Below, piece after piece: positions 1 to 8,559 of a stretch of DNA of 64,000 nucleotides. The position numbers were made by a program, and so were the translations under genes. The stretch lies in the NCBI GenBank assembly GCA_034933285.1, contig JAYFNT010000008.1, forward strand, positions 124,001-188,000, read 5' to 3'. The notes below the pieces were generated by a model. It had not been told where the DNA came from, ran no database searches, and saw only the letters and a list, made by a program, of their open reading frames with translations. Origin of the DNA: RPRC01 sp034933285 (GTDB lineage Bacteria > Desulfobacterota > Desulfuromonadia > Geobacterales > Geobacteraceae). Within the stretch, counting starts at the first letter, position 1; every line of letters begins with the position of its first letter.

Positions 1-653
1 CCGACCGCGTGGGGCACTTGGCGCAGATACCCCGCCATTCTGTCCTCGATTTCTGCGTTGTCCTGTGAAAGCAGCAGGCCGTTCGCTTCGAGACGCCGTC
101 GCGGATAATCTTTCGGTTCCATCGGAAGATGGAGCAGGACCTGGTATCCCCCGCTGTTTGCAGCCTGTGCAACCTGCTCCGACTGGCGCAGGCCGGGGAT
201 CACCGCAAAGGTGAGAGGCACGCCGATTGCCATCAGTTCGCGCACTTCAGCCGTACTGGTTCCCATGTCATCGATAATTATCGCCACGGTACCCCTGCCG
301 ACCGGCGTTTCAGGCTTCCTGACGGCAGGAGGCGCGACCGGCTGCGAAGTGTATCTCCTATGAACCGGCGGCAGCTTGGCCGTCTCGGCAGGTTTTCCTT
401 TTTCCGCAGGCTTTTCCGTTGGCGCCGTAACTTCAGGTTTCGACAAGGCAGGCCGTGACGGAGGCCCGACCCGCTTCTTCCCTGCCACGATCGGCGGCTT
501 TCTCCCAGGAGCATGGCTGACGGGTTTTTTAAATTTTTCCAGCAGCAGGAGAACACCGCCTGCCAGCAGCAGCGCCACCAGCAGGTACACCAGCGGACTG
601 AGTCCTCCTTTCCCTTTTTTTGTGTTTCTGCGGTTCCTGTTGGTTTTCTTCAC
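1..653 (-). CDS. Divergent polysaccharide deacetylase family protein, membrane-anchored (3' end outside window)
   Basis: Partial gene; the first 217 codons are visible and the C-terminus lies beyond base 1. I translated it from a GTG at 653 preceded by GGAAGGAAG. The order is a basic N-terminus, one membrane segment (about residues 24-41, Leu/Val/Ala-rich), a Pro/Lys-rich linker to about residue 120, then the start of a catalytic-type domain with VAIIIDDMG, FAVIPG and HLPMEP. These three motifs are typical of the divergent polysaccharide deacetylase (YibQ-like) family, related to carbohydrate esterase family 4. By family it should act on a periplasmic or envelope polysaccharide; no substrate is established. 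The Asp pair in IIDDMG would be a metal or catalytic site. Family assignment is fairly sure, function is not. Confidence 0.8.
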   Translation of the reverse strand, partial: MKKTNRNRRNTKKGKGGLSPLVYLLVALLLAGGVLLLLEKFKKPVSHAPGRKPPIVAGKKRVGPPSRPALSKPEVTAPTEKPAEKGKPAETAKLPPVHRRYTSQPVAPPAVRKPETPVGRGTVAIIIDDMGTSTAEVRELMAIGVPLTFAVIPGLRQSEQVAQAANSGGYQVLLHLPMEPKDYPRRRLEANGLLLSQDNAEIEDRMAGYLRQVPHAV

Positions 654-687
654 TTCTTCCTTCCCTAACCGGATTTTATGGCCACTT

Positions 688-862
688 CCTGAATCCGTGA
701 CGTAAGAGAGCCTTGCGGGCGGAATGCCGGGGTCCAACGCCGCTGACACTGTTTCATGCCTGTTACGTCGGGTGAACGTCGTCGGAGGGCTAGAACTGAC
801 CGGAATGCAAAAACAAGAGGCATTTACCGTTCGCTAAGGCGCGAAGGCGTCACGGATTCAGG
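688..862. repeat. MITE-like element with 15-bp perfect terminal inverted repeats
   Basis: CCTGAATCCGTGACG at 688-702 is matched exactly by its reverse complement at 848-862. Inside the perfect ends the arms stay alike in weaker form for about 40 bases: gccttgcg against a reversed gccttagcg, and ggaatgcc against gtaaatgcc. The bases just outside read CACT on both sides (683-686 and 863-866), like a short target duplication. There is no open frame. It fills the gap between the deacetylase gene and the cohesin-type gene and may also act as a terminator. Mobility is inference from structure only. Confidence 0.5.
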
Positions 863-864
863 CA

Positions 865-2247
865 CTACTTAGCCACCGACGCCTTTCCGTTTTTCACTTT
901 CCTCATTGCCGCCAGATAGTTCGCCGTAAAGATGTAATCGTCTATGTAATCCCTTTTGCCGTCCCTGTTCAGGTCGTACATGGGAGCATTTACCGTTCCG
1001 CGCTGTTTGAGGAAGATGGCAAAATCCTTTTCCGTAGTCTTAAGACCGGCCGAACCTCCCATCATCTCCAGCGGTTGGGCAACAGTTATAGGATACTTCG
1101 TCGGCGAATTGTCGACAAGCGCGGTAAGAGTCGCCTGATTGACCCCCTTATCCGGCCTTACTTCAATGACCCATGACTTTCCAGGCCCTCTTTTCATGGA
1201 AACGAGCCTCACTCCTGCAAAAGCGAAATTGGGAGCAGCGTTGCCATTGCCGGATCGGCTGAGGATCAGCCTGACAGTCGAGTTTCCATCGGACAAGGCT
1301 ACGGATGGTTCCTGCCTCCATCCGGGGCTTGCGGGCTGGTCGAACAGGGCTGTATATGCCTCTATGGTCCTGTTTCCGCCATAGCTGCGGAATCTTTCGA
1401 ACACGCTGTTCACGGCAGGCGAAGCTTTAGCCGCACCTGGAGCGCCCCCGGATTGCGAAGGTGCAACCGGCATTCCCGGAACAGGTCCCTGCCCCGGCGG
1501 CATGACCGGCATCCCCTGGGACATTGTCTGGCCTGCCGCGCCGGTCATCATCTCCGGCATGGGCAAAGGGGCGGGTTTTCCGTCCTGGCCGGTGACGTTG
1601 GAAGGCGTTTCAGCACCTGGCATCGCGACAGTCTGTCCCATCACCGTGCCCGAAGATGATGAAGTGATCTGCGAAGACTGGGCAGCCGCCGTCTCCGTGC
1701 CCGTTGCAGCCGCGGAAGATTCCGGGGTGTTCGCGGCACTGGAAGAAGACGACGAGGCATCGGTTGAAGCCGTATTGCCCGAAGCTCCGCTGGTATCAGA
1801 CTGGCTCGAGTCGGCGGGATTGATTATCCGGACTTGCGAACTCAAGCGGGCGCCGTTCTTGTCTATGAGGTTCGCCGTCATGGATTGTATCCTGCCGGGA
1901 GCGCTGCCGGTGAGGCGGAAGGTGATAGTGGCTATTACACCGGATCCGGAAATGGGCCTGGTTGTTATGACTGCCATGCGGATACTGCCGGCGTTAGAGG
2001 TATTCGAATCCATCAAGGCTCCCGTTACCAGGCTTCCCTTGGCAACCGTGGGGCTTGCGAGGCTGGCGCTGTCATATGATATCTGCAAGTCTATTCCCGC
2101 TACTGATGAGAAATCCGAGCCCCTCAACTCGTAGACACCGCTTCCCGCAGTGGCGATTGTAACCGTAGCTGCCCGGCATACCGCGGCACAGGCCGTTACA
2201 AACAATAATGCCGACAGGCATGATGCGACTATGAATCTCTTCTGCAT
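865..2247 (-). CDS. Exported cohesin-domain protein with C-terminal dockerin-like EF-hand
   Basis: 460 residues, with a signal peptide (residues 1-26, ending around CRAA) and a good ribosome site (AGGAGG, 6 bases before ATG). Residues about 27-145 resemble a cohesin-type beta-sandwich: GIDLQISYDSASL, then GVIATITFRLTG near its end, the usual first and late strands of such domains. Residues 146-280 are a Ser/Thr/Ala then Pro/Gly/Met-rich low-complexity linker. A second globular part (about 285-400) is unknown. Residues 425-436 (D-L-N-R-D-G-K-R-D-Y-I-D) fit a calcium EF-hand loop of dockerin type with ligands at positions 1, 3, 5 and 12. Only one such loop is present, whereas cellulosomal dockerins have two. 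Likely periplasmic or extracellular; partner unknown. Confidence 0.75.
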   Translation of the reverse strand: MQKRFIVASCLSALLFVTACAAVCRAATVTIATAGSGVYELRGSDFSSVAGIDLQISYDSASLASPTVAKGSLVTGALMDSNTSNAGSIRMAVITTRPISGSGVIATITFRLTGSAPGRIQSMTANLIDKNGARLSSQVRIINPADSSQSDTSGASGNTASTDASSSSSSAANTPESSAAATGTETAAAQSSQITSSSSGTVMGQTVAMPGAETPSNVTGQDGKPAPLPMPEMMTGAAGQTMSQGMPVMPPGQGPVPGMPVAPSQSGGAPGAAKASPAVNSVFERFRSYGGNRTIEAYTALFDQPASPGWRQEPSVALSDGNSTVRLILSRSGNGNAAPNFAFAGVRLVSMKRGPGKSWVIEVRPDKGVNQATLTALVDNSPTKYPITVAQPLEMMGGSAGLKTTEKDFAIFLKQRGTVNAPMYDLNRDGKRDYIDDYIFTANYLAAMRKVKNGKASVAK

Positions 2248-2283
2248 TGCTGCCTCCTGAAGAGCTGGCGTAACTTGGTAACG

Positions 2284-2781
2284 TCAGGAAACCTGCATGA
2301 ATGCCCGATTCACGGCTCCGCAAACCACGCATTTTTCAGGCGCTGACTTTTCCACAGTATGGCCGCAGACGGAACATACAAAATAATCGAACATTTCCCC
2401 TTCCTTGCTCAAGGAATCGAGCATCTTCTGGTAGAGGCCCGCGTGAACCTTCTCCACTTCGTTGGCTAAGGTGAAGGTACGGACAGCCTGAGCGTTTTTC
2501 TCCTGCTCGGCTTCAGCGATCATTCCCGGGTACATGCTCATGAATTCGTGTGTTTCCCCGGCTACCGCCACCTTGAGGTTCTCCTGCGTCGATCCGATGC
2601 CACCCATGACCTTGAGGTGGCTGTGGGCATGTACCGTCTCTGCTTCAGCCGCGGCGCGGAACAGCTTTGCAGCCTGCTTGAAGCCTTCCGCGTCAGCCTG
2701 TTTCGCAAAAGCGAGATACTTCCTGTTGGCCTGTGACTCCCCGGCAAAAGCCTCCTGCAGATTTTGCATTGTTTTCGTCAT
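2284..2781 (-). CDS. rbr: Rubrerythrin
   Basis: 165 residues, a short but normal rubrerythrin. The N-terminal four-helix ferritin-like domain carries the expected diiron Glu/His motifs in order: EAFAGESQANRKY, EAETVHAH, GETHEFMSMYP and ANEVEKVHAGLY. The C-terminal rubredoxin-like domain has the CxxC pairs CSVCG and CVVCG that bind one iron. The family reduces hydrogen peroxide in the cytoplasm of anaerobes, with electrons entering through the rubredoxin domain. Start is ATG at 2781 with GGAGGATGAC before it. It lies 32 bases after the CDF exporter gene and 36 bases before the cohesin-type gene on the same strand, so shared transcription is possible. An oxidative-stress role follows from family knowledge. 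Confidence 0.95.
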   Translation of the reverse strand: MTKTMQNLQEAFAGESQANRKYLAFAKQADAEGFKQAAKLFRAAAEAETVHAHSHLKVMGGIGSTQENLKVAVAGETHEFMSMYPGMIAEAEQEKNAQAVRTFTLANEVEKVHAGLYQKMLDSLSKEGEMFDYFVCSVCGHTVEKSAPEKCVVCGAVNRAFMQVS

Positions 2782-2813
2782 GTCATCCTCCTATTGGTGG
2801 AATGTCCGAGGTT

Positions 2814-3713
2814 CTAGAGCCTCGTCAGATCAGTGTGCTTTTCATCGTGGGGATTAATGTGAATCATGACGTCGCCCACGTTGGGGAACATCCTGAATAT
2901 GCCTTTTTTCACCTGGGTCGAAATATAGTGCGACTTCCTGACGGTCATGTCAGGGTCCATGTCCAGCTTCAGATCCACGATCAGGAATTGTCCCGACCTG
3001 CGCGCCCTTATATCATGAACATGCTCCACCCCCTCGTATTGTTCCGCCAATGAGCGTATATCGCTGACCAGTTTTCCCGGCGGCCTGCCGTCCATAAGGT
3101 CGTGGGCAGCGCCGCGGAAAGTCTCGAACGCGATAACGAAGATGAAGAGCGAGGTAAGTCCCGCCGCAAGCGGATCCATGATGCCGATCCCGAAAAAAGC
3201 GCCGACAACTCCCGCCAGCGTGGCTATCGAAGTAAGGGCATCCTTCCTGTGATCCTTTGCGATGGCAAGAACCGCGGGACTCTCCAGCGCTGTCCCCACT
3301 CGCTGGGAATAGCGGTAAAGGAATTCCTTCACCACGATGGTAAGCACTGCCGCCATTACTGCAATCAGTTCCGGCTTGGGAAAGCTTCCCGATTTTATGG
3401 TGTAAACCGCCTGCGCCAGAATTCCGAATCCGGAAAGTACAATGATCAGCGCAACAACTATGGCGGAAATGCTTTCCGCACGGCCATGGCCATAGGGATG
3501 GGAGCCGTCCAGGGGCTGCCGCCCGATGCGGAGTGCGACCATGGTCGAGGAAATGGCGATGAAATCGCTGGCGCTCTCCACACCGTCGGCGAAGACGGCT
3601 TCCGACCTGCCGAAATAGCCGCACGACAACTTGAGCAGCATGAGGGCCGCATTTATCCAGAAGCCTGTTCTGATCACCCTCTCGGCGCTTACGAATCTTT
3701 CCTGTCTCTGCAC
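2814..3713 (-). CDS. Cation diffusion facilitator (CDF) metal efflux transporter
   Basis: 299 residues. Several membrane helices (from about residue 12 to 200) are followed by a cytoplasmic domain (about 210-290) typical of CDF exporters. The metal site in helix 2 reads ADGVESASD, giving a DxxxD pair; the helix 5 half reads KDHRKDALTS, with a DxxxD pair around the His. A DxxxD rather than HxxxD first half is seen in iron/manganese- or less selective members, but specificity cannot be fixed from this. The His-rich-loop segment DGSHPYGHGRAES is present. Start is GTG at 3713 with GGAG 7 bases upstream. The protein exports divalent cations in exchange for protons at the inner membrane. Next to rubrerythrin, an iron/oxidative-stress link is possible but only inferred. 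Confidence 0.9.
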   Translation of the reverse strand: MQRQERFVSAERVIRTGFWINAALMLLKLSCGYFGRSEAVFADGVESASDFIAISSTMVALRIGRQPLDGSHPYGHGRAESISAIVVALIIVLSGFGILAQAVYTIKSGSFPKPELIAVMAAVLTIVVKEFLYRYSQRVGTALESPAVLAIAKDHRKDALTSIATLAGVVGAFFGIGIMDPLAAGLTSLFIFVIAFETFRGAAHDLMDGRPPGKLVSDIRSLAEQYEGVEHVHDIRARRSGQFLIVDLKLDMDPDMTVRKSHYISTQVKKGIFRMFPNVGDVMIHINPHDEKHTDLTRL

Positions 3714-3807
3714 GTTGCCACTCCGATTTCAGCTGATCGAAATCATTATACCAGCAATCCTGCTGCAAACGGAATACGCGGAATGTTTCTCCCGCGAGGG
3801 GAGCATT

Positions 3808-5529
3808 TCAACAGCTTACCCGCAGGTCCTTGAGCATCAAGCGAAGCGAGCGCCTGCCTTTCCACTGGTTGCAGTCCAGGCAAAAGGCAATGTCGATCCG
3901 CTCCACAGCGGGGACCCTGCCGGCCATACCGAATCCCATGGCTTCAAATACCGTCCCGCCGGCGGAAAGGCGCATGCGCACATGCCGCTCCTTCACTAGG
4001 GAGGTTTGCAGTATTTCCACCCCCCGCATGGCAAAGACCGGACGTGGATTTCCCATTCCGAAAGGACCGAGAGAATCCAGAAGCTCCACAGTATCCAGAG
4101 TCGCATCTACAGGTGCGAGCTCGGCATCGATCCTGATTTCCGGCACGAGTTCCTCCGGCGGAATGAGCCCGGCCGCAATCATGTCAAAGCGGTCGGCGAA
4201 CTCATCCAGGAAGGATTCGTCAATGGTCAGGCCGGCCGCATGTTTATGCCCGCCGAATCCCGTCAACTGCCCGGCGCACTCCTTGAGAGCCTCATGGAGA
4301 TGGAATCCGGGGATGCTGCGACCGGAACCCTTTCCATTCCCGTCCTGCAGCGAGATGAGAATTGTCGGGCGGTGATACAGTTCCACCAAACGCGAGGCCA
4401 CGATCCCTATCACCCCTGCGTGCCAGGAATCGGAAGCCAGCACGATGCTCCTTCTATCCACCATCAGCGGGTCATTCTCCACCATCCTGACCGCATCGTG
4501 CAGTATCTCCAGTTCCAGGGTCTGGCGTTCACCGTTGCTGGCATCCAGCATACCGGCCAGTGATGCAGCCATCCGTTCGTCTCCGGTCAGCAGAAGTTCC
4601 GCCCCCAGGGAGGCGTCATCCAGTCTTCCCGCCGCGTTGAGCCGCGGCGCAAGCCTGAATCCCACCGCGCCGCAATCAACTGCGTCGTTTATGCCCGAGA
4701 CCTTTTTGAGTTCTCTTATGCCGACCCTTGAACCGGCAGTCAGTTCACGCAGACCGTAGCTGACCAGGATGCGATTCTCGCTCACGAGCGGCACTATGTC
4801 GGCAATGGTCCCCAGGGCGACCAGGTCAAGGCACTCCCTCAGGTTGGGCTCCGGGCTTTCCAGGAAAAAACCGTTGTCCCTCAACCTCATCCTGAGAGCG
4901 ACGAGAAGATTGAATACAACGCCTACGCCGGCAAGGGCCTTACAGGGAAAAGCGTCGCCCTCTCTCAAGGGATTTATCACTGCAAGCGCTTTGGGAACCT
5001 GGTCAGACGGGGTGTGGTGATCGGTTATGATGAGGTCGATACCCAGCCCGGCGCATAAATCAGCTTCCTCGAACGCAGTGATTCCGCAATCCGCGGTCAC
5101 GATTACTCCGGCCCCCCGGGCGGCCGCGGCGCGGATTCCATCAAGCGACAAACCATAACCCTCCTCGATGCGGTGCGGGATGTGGTAAAAGCAGTCCGCA
5201 CCCAATTTGAGCAGGAAACCGGCCAGTACTGCAACGGATGTCAACCCGTCCGCATCGTAATCGCCATAGATGCAGATTCTCTCCCTTCCGGCCACGGCAG
5301 TCACAAGTCGTTGCACTGCAGCTTCCATGTCAAGCAGTAGGAACGGGTCGTGCAGGTCCGAAAGATTGGGGTTCAGAAACCGGCGTGCACCTTCGGCGTC
5401 CCTTATACCCCTGTTTGCCAGGAGCCCGGCCAGAAGCGGCGATATCGAACATCTTTCCGCCAGTTCGGCAACAAGGGCATCTTCAGGCTCCGCAAGTGTC
5501 CAGCGACGTTCTTTCACCTGCAGCACCAA
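3808..5529 (-). CDS. recJ: Single-stranded-DNA-specific exonuclease RecJ
   Basis: 573 residues, normal length. The DHH phosphoesterase motifs are in order: YGDYDADGLTS (motif I), TADCGI (II), ITDHHTPSD (III, the DHH itself) and the DHHA1 glycine motif GFGGHKHAAG. A C-terminal OB-like segment follows. RecJ degrades single-stranded DNA 5' to 3' in recombination and in mismatch and base-excision repair, using Mn/Mg. The gene lies downstream of secF but is separated from it by a strong intrinsic terminator (5545-5572), so it probably has its own promoter, although only about 15 bases remain between the terminator and its ATG. This raises the chance that some readthrough feeds recJ. Pairing of recJ behind secDF is common in related bacteria. 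Confidence 0.95.
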   Translation of the reverse strand: MVLQVKERRWTLAEPEDALVAELAERCSISPLLAGLLANRGIRDAEGARRFLNPNLSDLHDPFLLLDMEAAVQRLVTAVAGRERICIYGDYDADGLTSVAVLAGFLLKLGADCFYHIPHRIEEGYGLSLDGIRAAAARGAGVIVTADCGITAFEEADLCAGLGIDLIITDHHTPSDQVPKALAVINPLREGDAFPCKALAGVGVVFNLLVALRMRLRDNGFFLESPEPNLRECLDLVALGTIADIVPLVSENRILVSYGLRELTAGSRVGIRELKKVSGINDAVDCGAVGFRLAPRLNAAGRLDDASLGAELLLTGDERMAASLAGMLDASNGERQTLELEILHDAVRMVENDPLMVDRRSIVLASDSWHAGVIGIVASRLVELYHRPTILISLQDGNGKGSGRSIPGFHLHEALKECAGQLTGFGGHKHAAGLTIDESFLDEFADRFDMIAAGLIPPEELVPEIRIDAELAPVDATLDTVELLDSLGPFGMGNPRPVFAMRGVEILQTSLVKERHVRMRLSAGGTVFEAMGFGMAGRVPAVERIDIAFCLDCNQWKGRRSLRLMLKDLRVSC

Positions 5530-5544
5530 TCCACCCCCCTTCCT

Positions 5545-5572
5545 AAAAAAAAGCCCCCGTTGCCGGGGGCTT
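5545..5572 (-). terminator. Intrinsic terminator after secF
   Basis: Read on the minus strand: AAGCCCCCG, loop GCAA, CGGGGGCTT, then eight T. The nine-pair stem is perfect and GC-rich. It ends the yajC-secD-secF unit before recJ. Confidence 0.95.
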
Positions 5573-5594
5573 CCCAGTATCGGTGCAATGCGCC

Positions 5595-6500
5595 CTATGC
5601 TTTGGCTGGTTTCGCGTGGCTTTCCAGTATTTCCACAATCGGACTGGCAACGAAAACCGACGAATAAGTCCCGATGATTACGCCGAATGCGAGCGCGAAT
5701 GCGAAATCGTGGATCACTTCCCCGCCGAAGAAAAAGAGCGAAAGCGTTGCGAGCAGCGTGGTCAACGAAGTGATTATTGTCCGGGACAGGACCTCGTTGA
5801 TGCTGGCATTGAAGATGTTATGCAGGGATTCCTTCAGGTTCTTGCGCAGGTTCTCCCTGATCCTGTCAAACACTACCACGGTGTCGGTCAGTGAATAGCC
5901 TGCTATGGTGAGAACCGCGGTAATCAGCAACAGATTGATCTCCTTGTTGAAGAGAAAGAACACTGCGAAAACCGCGAGCACGTCATGGGTTGTTGCCAGG
6001 ACGGCACTGATTCCAAATTTGAAATCGAATCTCCAGGCTATGTATAAAATGATCCCCAGGAAAGAAATGGCGACGGCGATCAGCGTGTCATTGCGCAGCT
6101 TTTCCCCGATGGACGGGCCGATCTCACTGGAGCTGTCCACCGTGAACCGGTTGTCGGCAAATTCCTTCTTGAAAACCTCCTGCACGGCGTCGGACACCTT
6201 GCCCATGGCCACATTCGCCTTCCCGACTTTGATAAGTAACTGGTTGCCCCCCTTGATCTCCTGGAGGCTCACCTCAAGCCCGTTCTTCGTCAGGGCGCGC
6301 CGTGCCTGGTCCATGTGGACCGGTTTCTCAAAGCGCAACTGGAGCACTGTCCCACCGGTAAAGTCGGTCCCCATGTTGGCCGATCCGCGGGCTATCTGTA
6401 TGATGGCAATGATACCGATAATGCTGATAACTCCCGATATGATGAAGGAAATCTTCTTCATACCCATGAAATTGATTCTGGTTTTGCCGATGAATTCCAT
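5595..6500 (-). CDS. secF: Protein translocase subunit SecF
   Basis: 301 residues from the ATG at 6500 (MEFIGKTRIN), chosen because GGGAGG precedes it and because a longer reading would run back into secD. It has one N-terminal membrane segment, a periplasmic domain (about 45-130) including FTGGTVLQL and QEIKGGNQLLIKVG, then five more membrane helices of the RND/MMPL type with SLTDTVVVFDRIREN, the SecF signature. SecF forms a heterodimer with SecD and uses the proton-motive force to help pull exported proteins through SecYEG. secD ends 19 bases upstream, so the two are co-transcribed and probably translationally linked. A strong terminator follows. Confidence 0.97.
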   Translation of the reverse strand: MEFIGKTRINFMGMKKISFIISGVISIIGIIAIIQIARGSANMGTDFTGGTVLQLRFEKPVHMDQARRALTKNGLEVSLQEIKGGNQLLIKVGKANVAMGKVSDAVQEVFKKEFADNRFTVDSSSEIGPSIGEKLRNDTLIAVAISFLGIILYIAWRFDFKFGISAVLATTHDVLAVFAVFFLFNKEINLLLITAVLTIAGYSLTDTVVVFDRIRENLRKNLKESLHNIFNASINEVLSRTIITSLTTLLATLSLFFFGGEVIHDFAFALAFGVIIGTYSSVFVASPIVEILESHAKPAKA

Positions 6501-6519
6501 GAATCCTCCCATTTCCTTA

Positions 6520-8124
6520 CTAGATGCTGAGTTTGCTTGCCCGGCCGCGACCGAGGAAATAATCAAACACGACCTTGGTGCCAACCAGGGCCGTAAACAG
6601 GTTGATGATCACGCCGAGGCTGAGAGAAACGGCAAATCCCTTGACCGGGCCGGTGCCAAACTGGAACAGGACCGCAGCGGTAATCAGCGTCGTGACATGC
6701 GAGTCCATTATGGTCAGGAATGCCTTGTCATAGCCTGCATCGAGGGCAGCCTTGGCCGTCTTGCCCAGCCGCAATTCTTCGCGGATGCGCTCGAAAATCA
6801 GCACGTTGGAGTCAACCGACATGCCGATCAACAGGACGATGGCCGCGATGCCGGGGAGCGTAAGCGCAGCACCGAATGCCGAGAGCGCCCCCATGAGGAA
6901 AACGACGTTCAGAACCATGCCGAGGTTGGCGACCATTCCGGACAGCTTGTAGTAAACCGCCATGAAGCACACGACCAGCAGGACACCGACCAGGCCGGCT
7001 ATGAGCCCCTTGTTTATGGAATCCTGACCAAGGGAAGGCCCGACGGTAATGTTCTGGATTATCTTGACCGGGGCCGGAAGCGCGCCCGCCCTGAGGACGA
7101 TGGCCAGGTCACTGGCTTCCTTTTCGGTGAAAGAACCGCTTATCTGTGCCTTCCCGCCTGATATCCGTTCCCTGATGACCGGTGCGGAATAGATGTTGTT
7201 GTCGAGCACGATGGCGAACCGTTTGCCCACGTTGGCCGCGGTCACCTGGTCAAAGAGCCTTGCCCCGACGGAGTTGAACTCGATACCCACATAAGGCCGG
7301 TTGTATTGGGATTCGATCTGTACCTGGGCATCCGTCAGCAGGTCACCGGTGATCAGGGTCTTCTTTTTAAGAACATACTGCATCTCGCTCACCGCCCCGG
7401 TTTCAGGATCGACCTTCTTCTCCGTGAGGATCTCGTCCCCTTCGGGTATGGAGCCAGGGGTCGCGGTCTCCTGGTTCACGCTTTCGTCAACCAGCTTGAA
7501 CTCAAGGCGCGCGGTCCTGCCGATCAGTTCGATGGCGCGCTTGGGATCGCTTATCCCCGGAAGCTGGACAACGATATTCTGCAGCCCTTCCCGCTGGATC
7601 GTGGGCTCTGAGACACCGAACTGGTCGATCCTGTTGCGGATGGTTTCAAGCGCCTGCTGCACCGCCTTGTCCTTGAGGTTCTCGATTTCCTTATCTCCCA
7701 TGCGCAGCTGCAGGTTGAGGAAACCCCCTTCATCAAAGGGCGCCTGGACCTGGAAGCGGGGGTACTTCTCCTTGAGCAGCTTCTGCACCTCGTCAGCGGT
7801 GCCCTTGTCGAAAAGGACTATGGCCACCCTGTCGCCGCCCAGGCGCGATACCTTCTTGAAGCGGAGATTCTTTGTGTTCAGGGTGTCTTCCAGATCGGTG
7901 GAGATGAGGTCCAACTGGCCCTCCACGGCTTTCTGGGTCTCCACCTCCATGACAAGATGGATCCCTCCCTGAAGGTCGAGGCCAAGGTGTATCTTATCCG
8001 TGGGCAGAAACGCCCCTTTCCACCAGGACGGAAGGCTCGGGGCAAGTGTCGGCGTGAGATACAGAAGGGAGGTAAGCAGAAACAGAATAATCAGACTGAT
8101 GCGCCAGGTAAGTCCCTTGGGCAT
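6520..8124 (-). CDS. secD: Protein translocase subunit SecD
   Basis: 534 residues, normal. An N-terminal membrane helix is followed by the signature GLDLQGGIHLVMEVE, the large periplasmic P1 domain (about 60-350) and five further membrane helices with SVDSNVLIFERIREELR. The segment GDKEIENLKDKAVQQALETIRNRIDQFGVSEPTI-type sequence is the conserved SecD core. SecD with SecF and YajC assists the late, proton-motive-force-dependent steps of protein export at the inner membrane. It lies between yajC (about 80 bases upstream, across a small hairpin at 8173-8196) and secF. Confidence 0.97.
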   Translation of the reverse strand: MPKGLTWRISLIILFLLTSLLYLTPTLAPSLPSWWKGAFLPTDKIHLGLDLQGGIHLVMEVETQKAVEGQLDLISTDLEDTLNTKNLRFKKVSRLGGDRVAIVLFDKGTADEVQKLLKEKYPRFQVQAPFDEGGFLNLQLRMGDKEIENLKDKAVQQALETIRNRIDQFGVSEPTIQREGLQNIVVQLPGISDPKRAIELIGRTARLEFKLVDESVNQETATPGSIPEGDEILTEKKVDPETGAVSEMQYVLKKKTLITGDLLTDAQVQIESQYNRPYVGIEFNSVGARLFDQVTAANVGKRFAIVLDNNIYSAPVIRERISGGKAQISGSFTEKEASDLAIVLRAGALPAPVKIIQNITVGPSLGQDSINKGLIAGLVGVLLVVCFMAVYYKLSGMVANLGMVLNVVFLMGALSAFGAALTLPGIAAIVLLIGMSVDSNVLIFERIREELRLGKTAKAALDAGYDKAFLTIMDSHVTTLITAAVLFQFGTGPVKGFAVSLSLGVIINLFTALVGTKVVFDYFLGRGRASKLSI

Positions 8125-8172
8125 GGCGGACGCTCCTTTCGGTAAAAAAGAATCACGGCAGTGTTAATGCAA

Positions 8173-8196
8173 GACGACCCGTTCCAACGGGCCGTC
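8173..8196. other. Hairpin between yajC and secD
   Basis: GACGACCCGTT at 8173-8183 pairs with AACGGGCCGTC at 8186-8196 with one mismatch and a two-base loop. No T run follows on either strand, so it is more likely an RNA-processing or stability element, or an attenuating hairpin, than a full terminator. Confidence 0.45.
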
Positions 8197-8206
8197 TCCG
8201 GCCGGA

Positions 8207-8482
8207 TTACTGTTTTTTTGCGATTGTGGCAATAAATCCTTTGTTGATGCGCATGTTGACACCGGTGGCCACTTCGATGGTAACGATCCCTTCATCGATG
8301 GAAGTCACCTTACCGTGAATGCCGCCGGCGGTAACGATCTGGTCGCCTTTCTGCAGCGATTCGAGGAGCTGCTTGTGCTCCTTTGCCTTCTTCTGCTGCG
8401 GGCGGATAAGAAGGAAATAGAAAATCCCGAACATCACTACCATAAGTATAATGCCGTTCCAACCACCTTGTGCCGTACCCAT
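8207..8482 (-). CDS. yajC: Preprotein translocase subunit YajC
   Basis: 91 residues with a single membrane helix near the N-terminus (GIILMVVMFGIFYFLLIRPQ), then the typical cytoplasmic segment QQKKAKEHKQLLESLQKGDQIVTAGGIHGKV. YajC binds SecDF in the inner membrane; its exact biochemical role is unsettled. The start ATG at 8482 follows GGGAGG. It lies directly upstream of secD and downstream of tgt, the common tgt-yajC-secD-secF order, and this context supports the call beyond the short sequence. Confidence 0.96.
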   Translation of the reverse strand: MGTAQGGWNGIILMVVMFGIFYFLLIRPQQKKAKEHKQLLESLQKGDQIVTAGGIHGKVTSIDEGIVTIEVATGVNMRINKGFIATIAKKQ

Positions 8483-8559
8483 TTGTCGAACCTCCCACGT
8501 TAAATTTTGTGACTTGAAAAGTCGATTGATTCAGTATCAATCTTGCTTGGAAAGCATGC

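Noticed and set aside
5905..7161. 418-codon plus-strand open frame opposite secF/secD
   Set aside because: Spans two real genes on the other strand and has no coherent domain.
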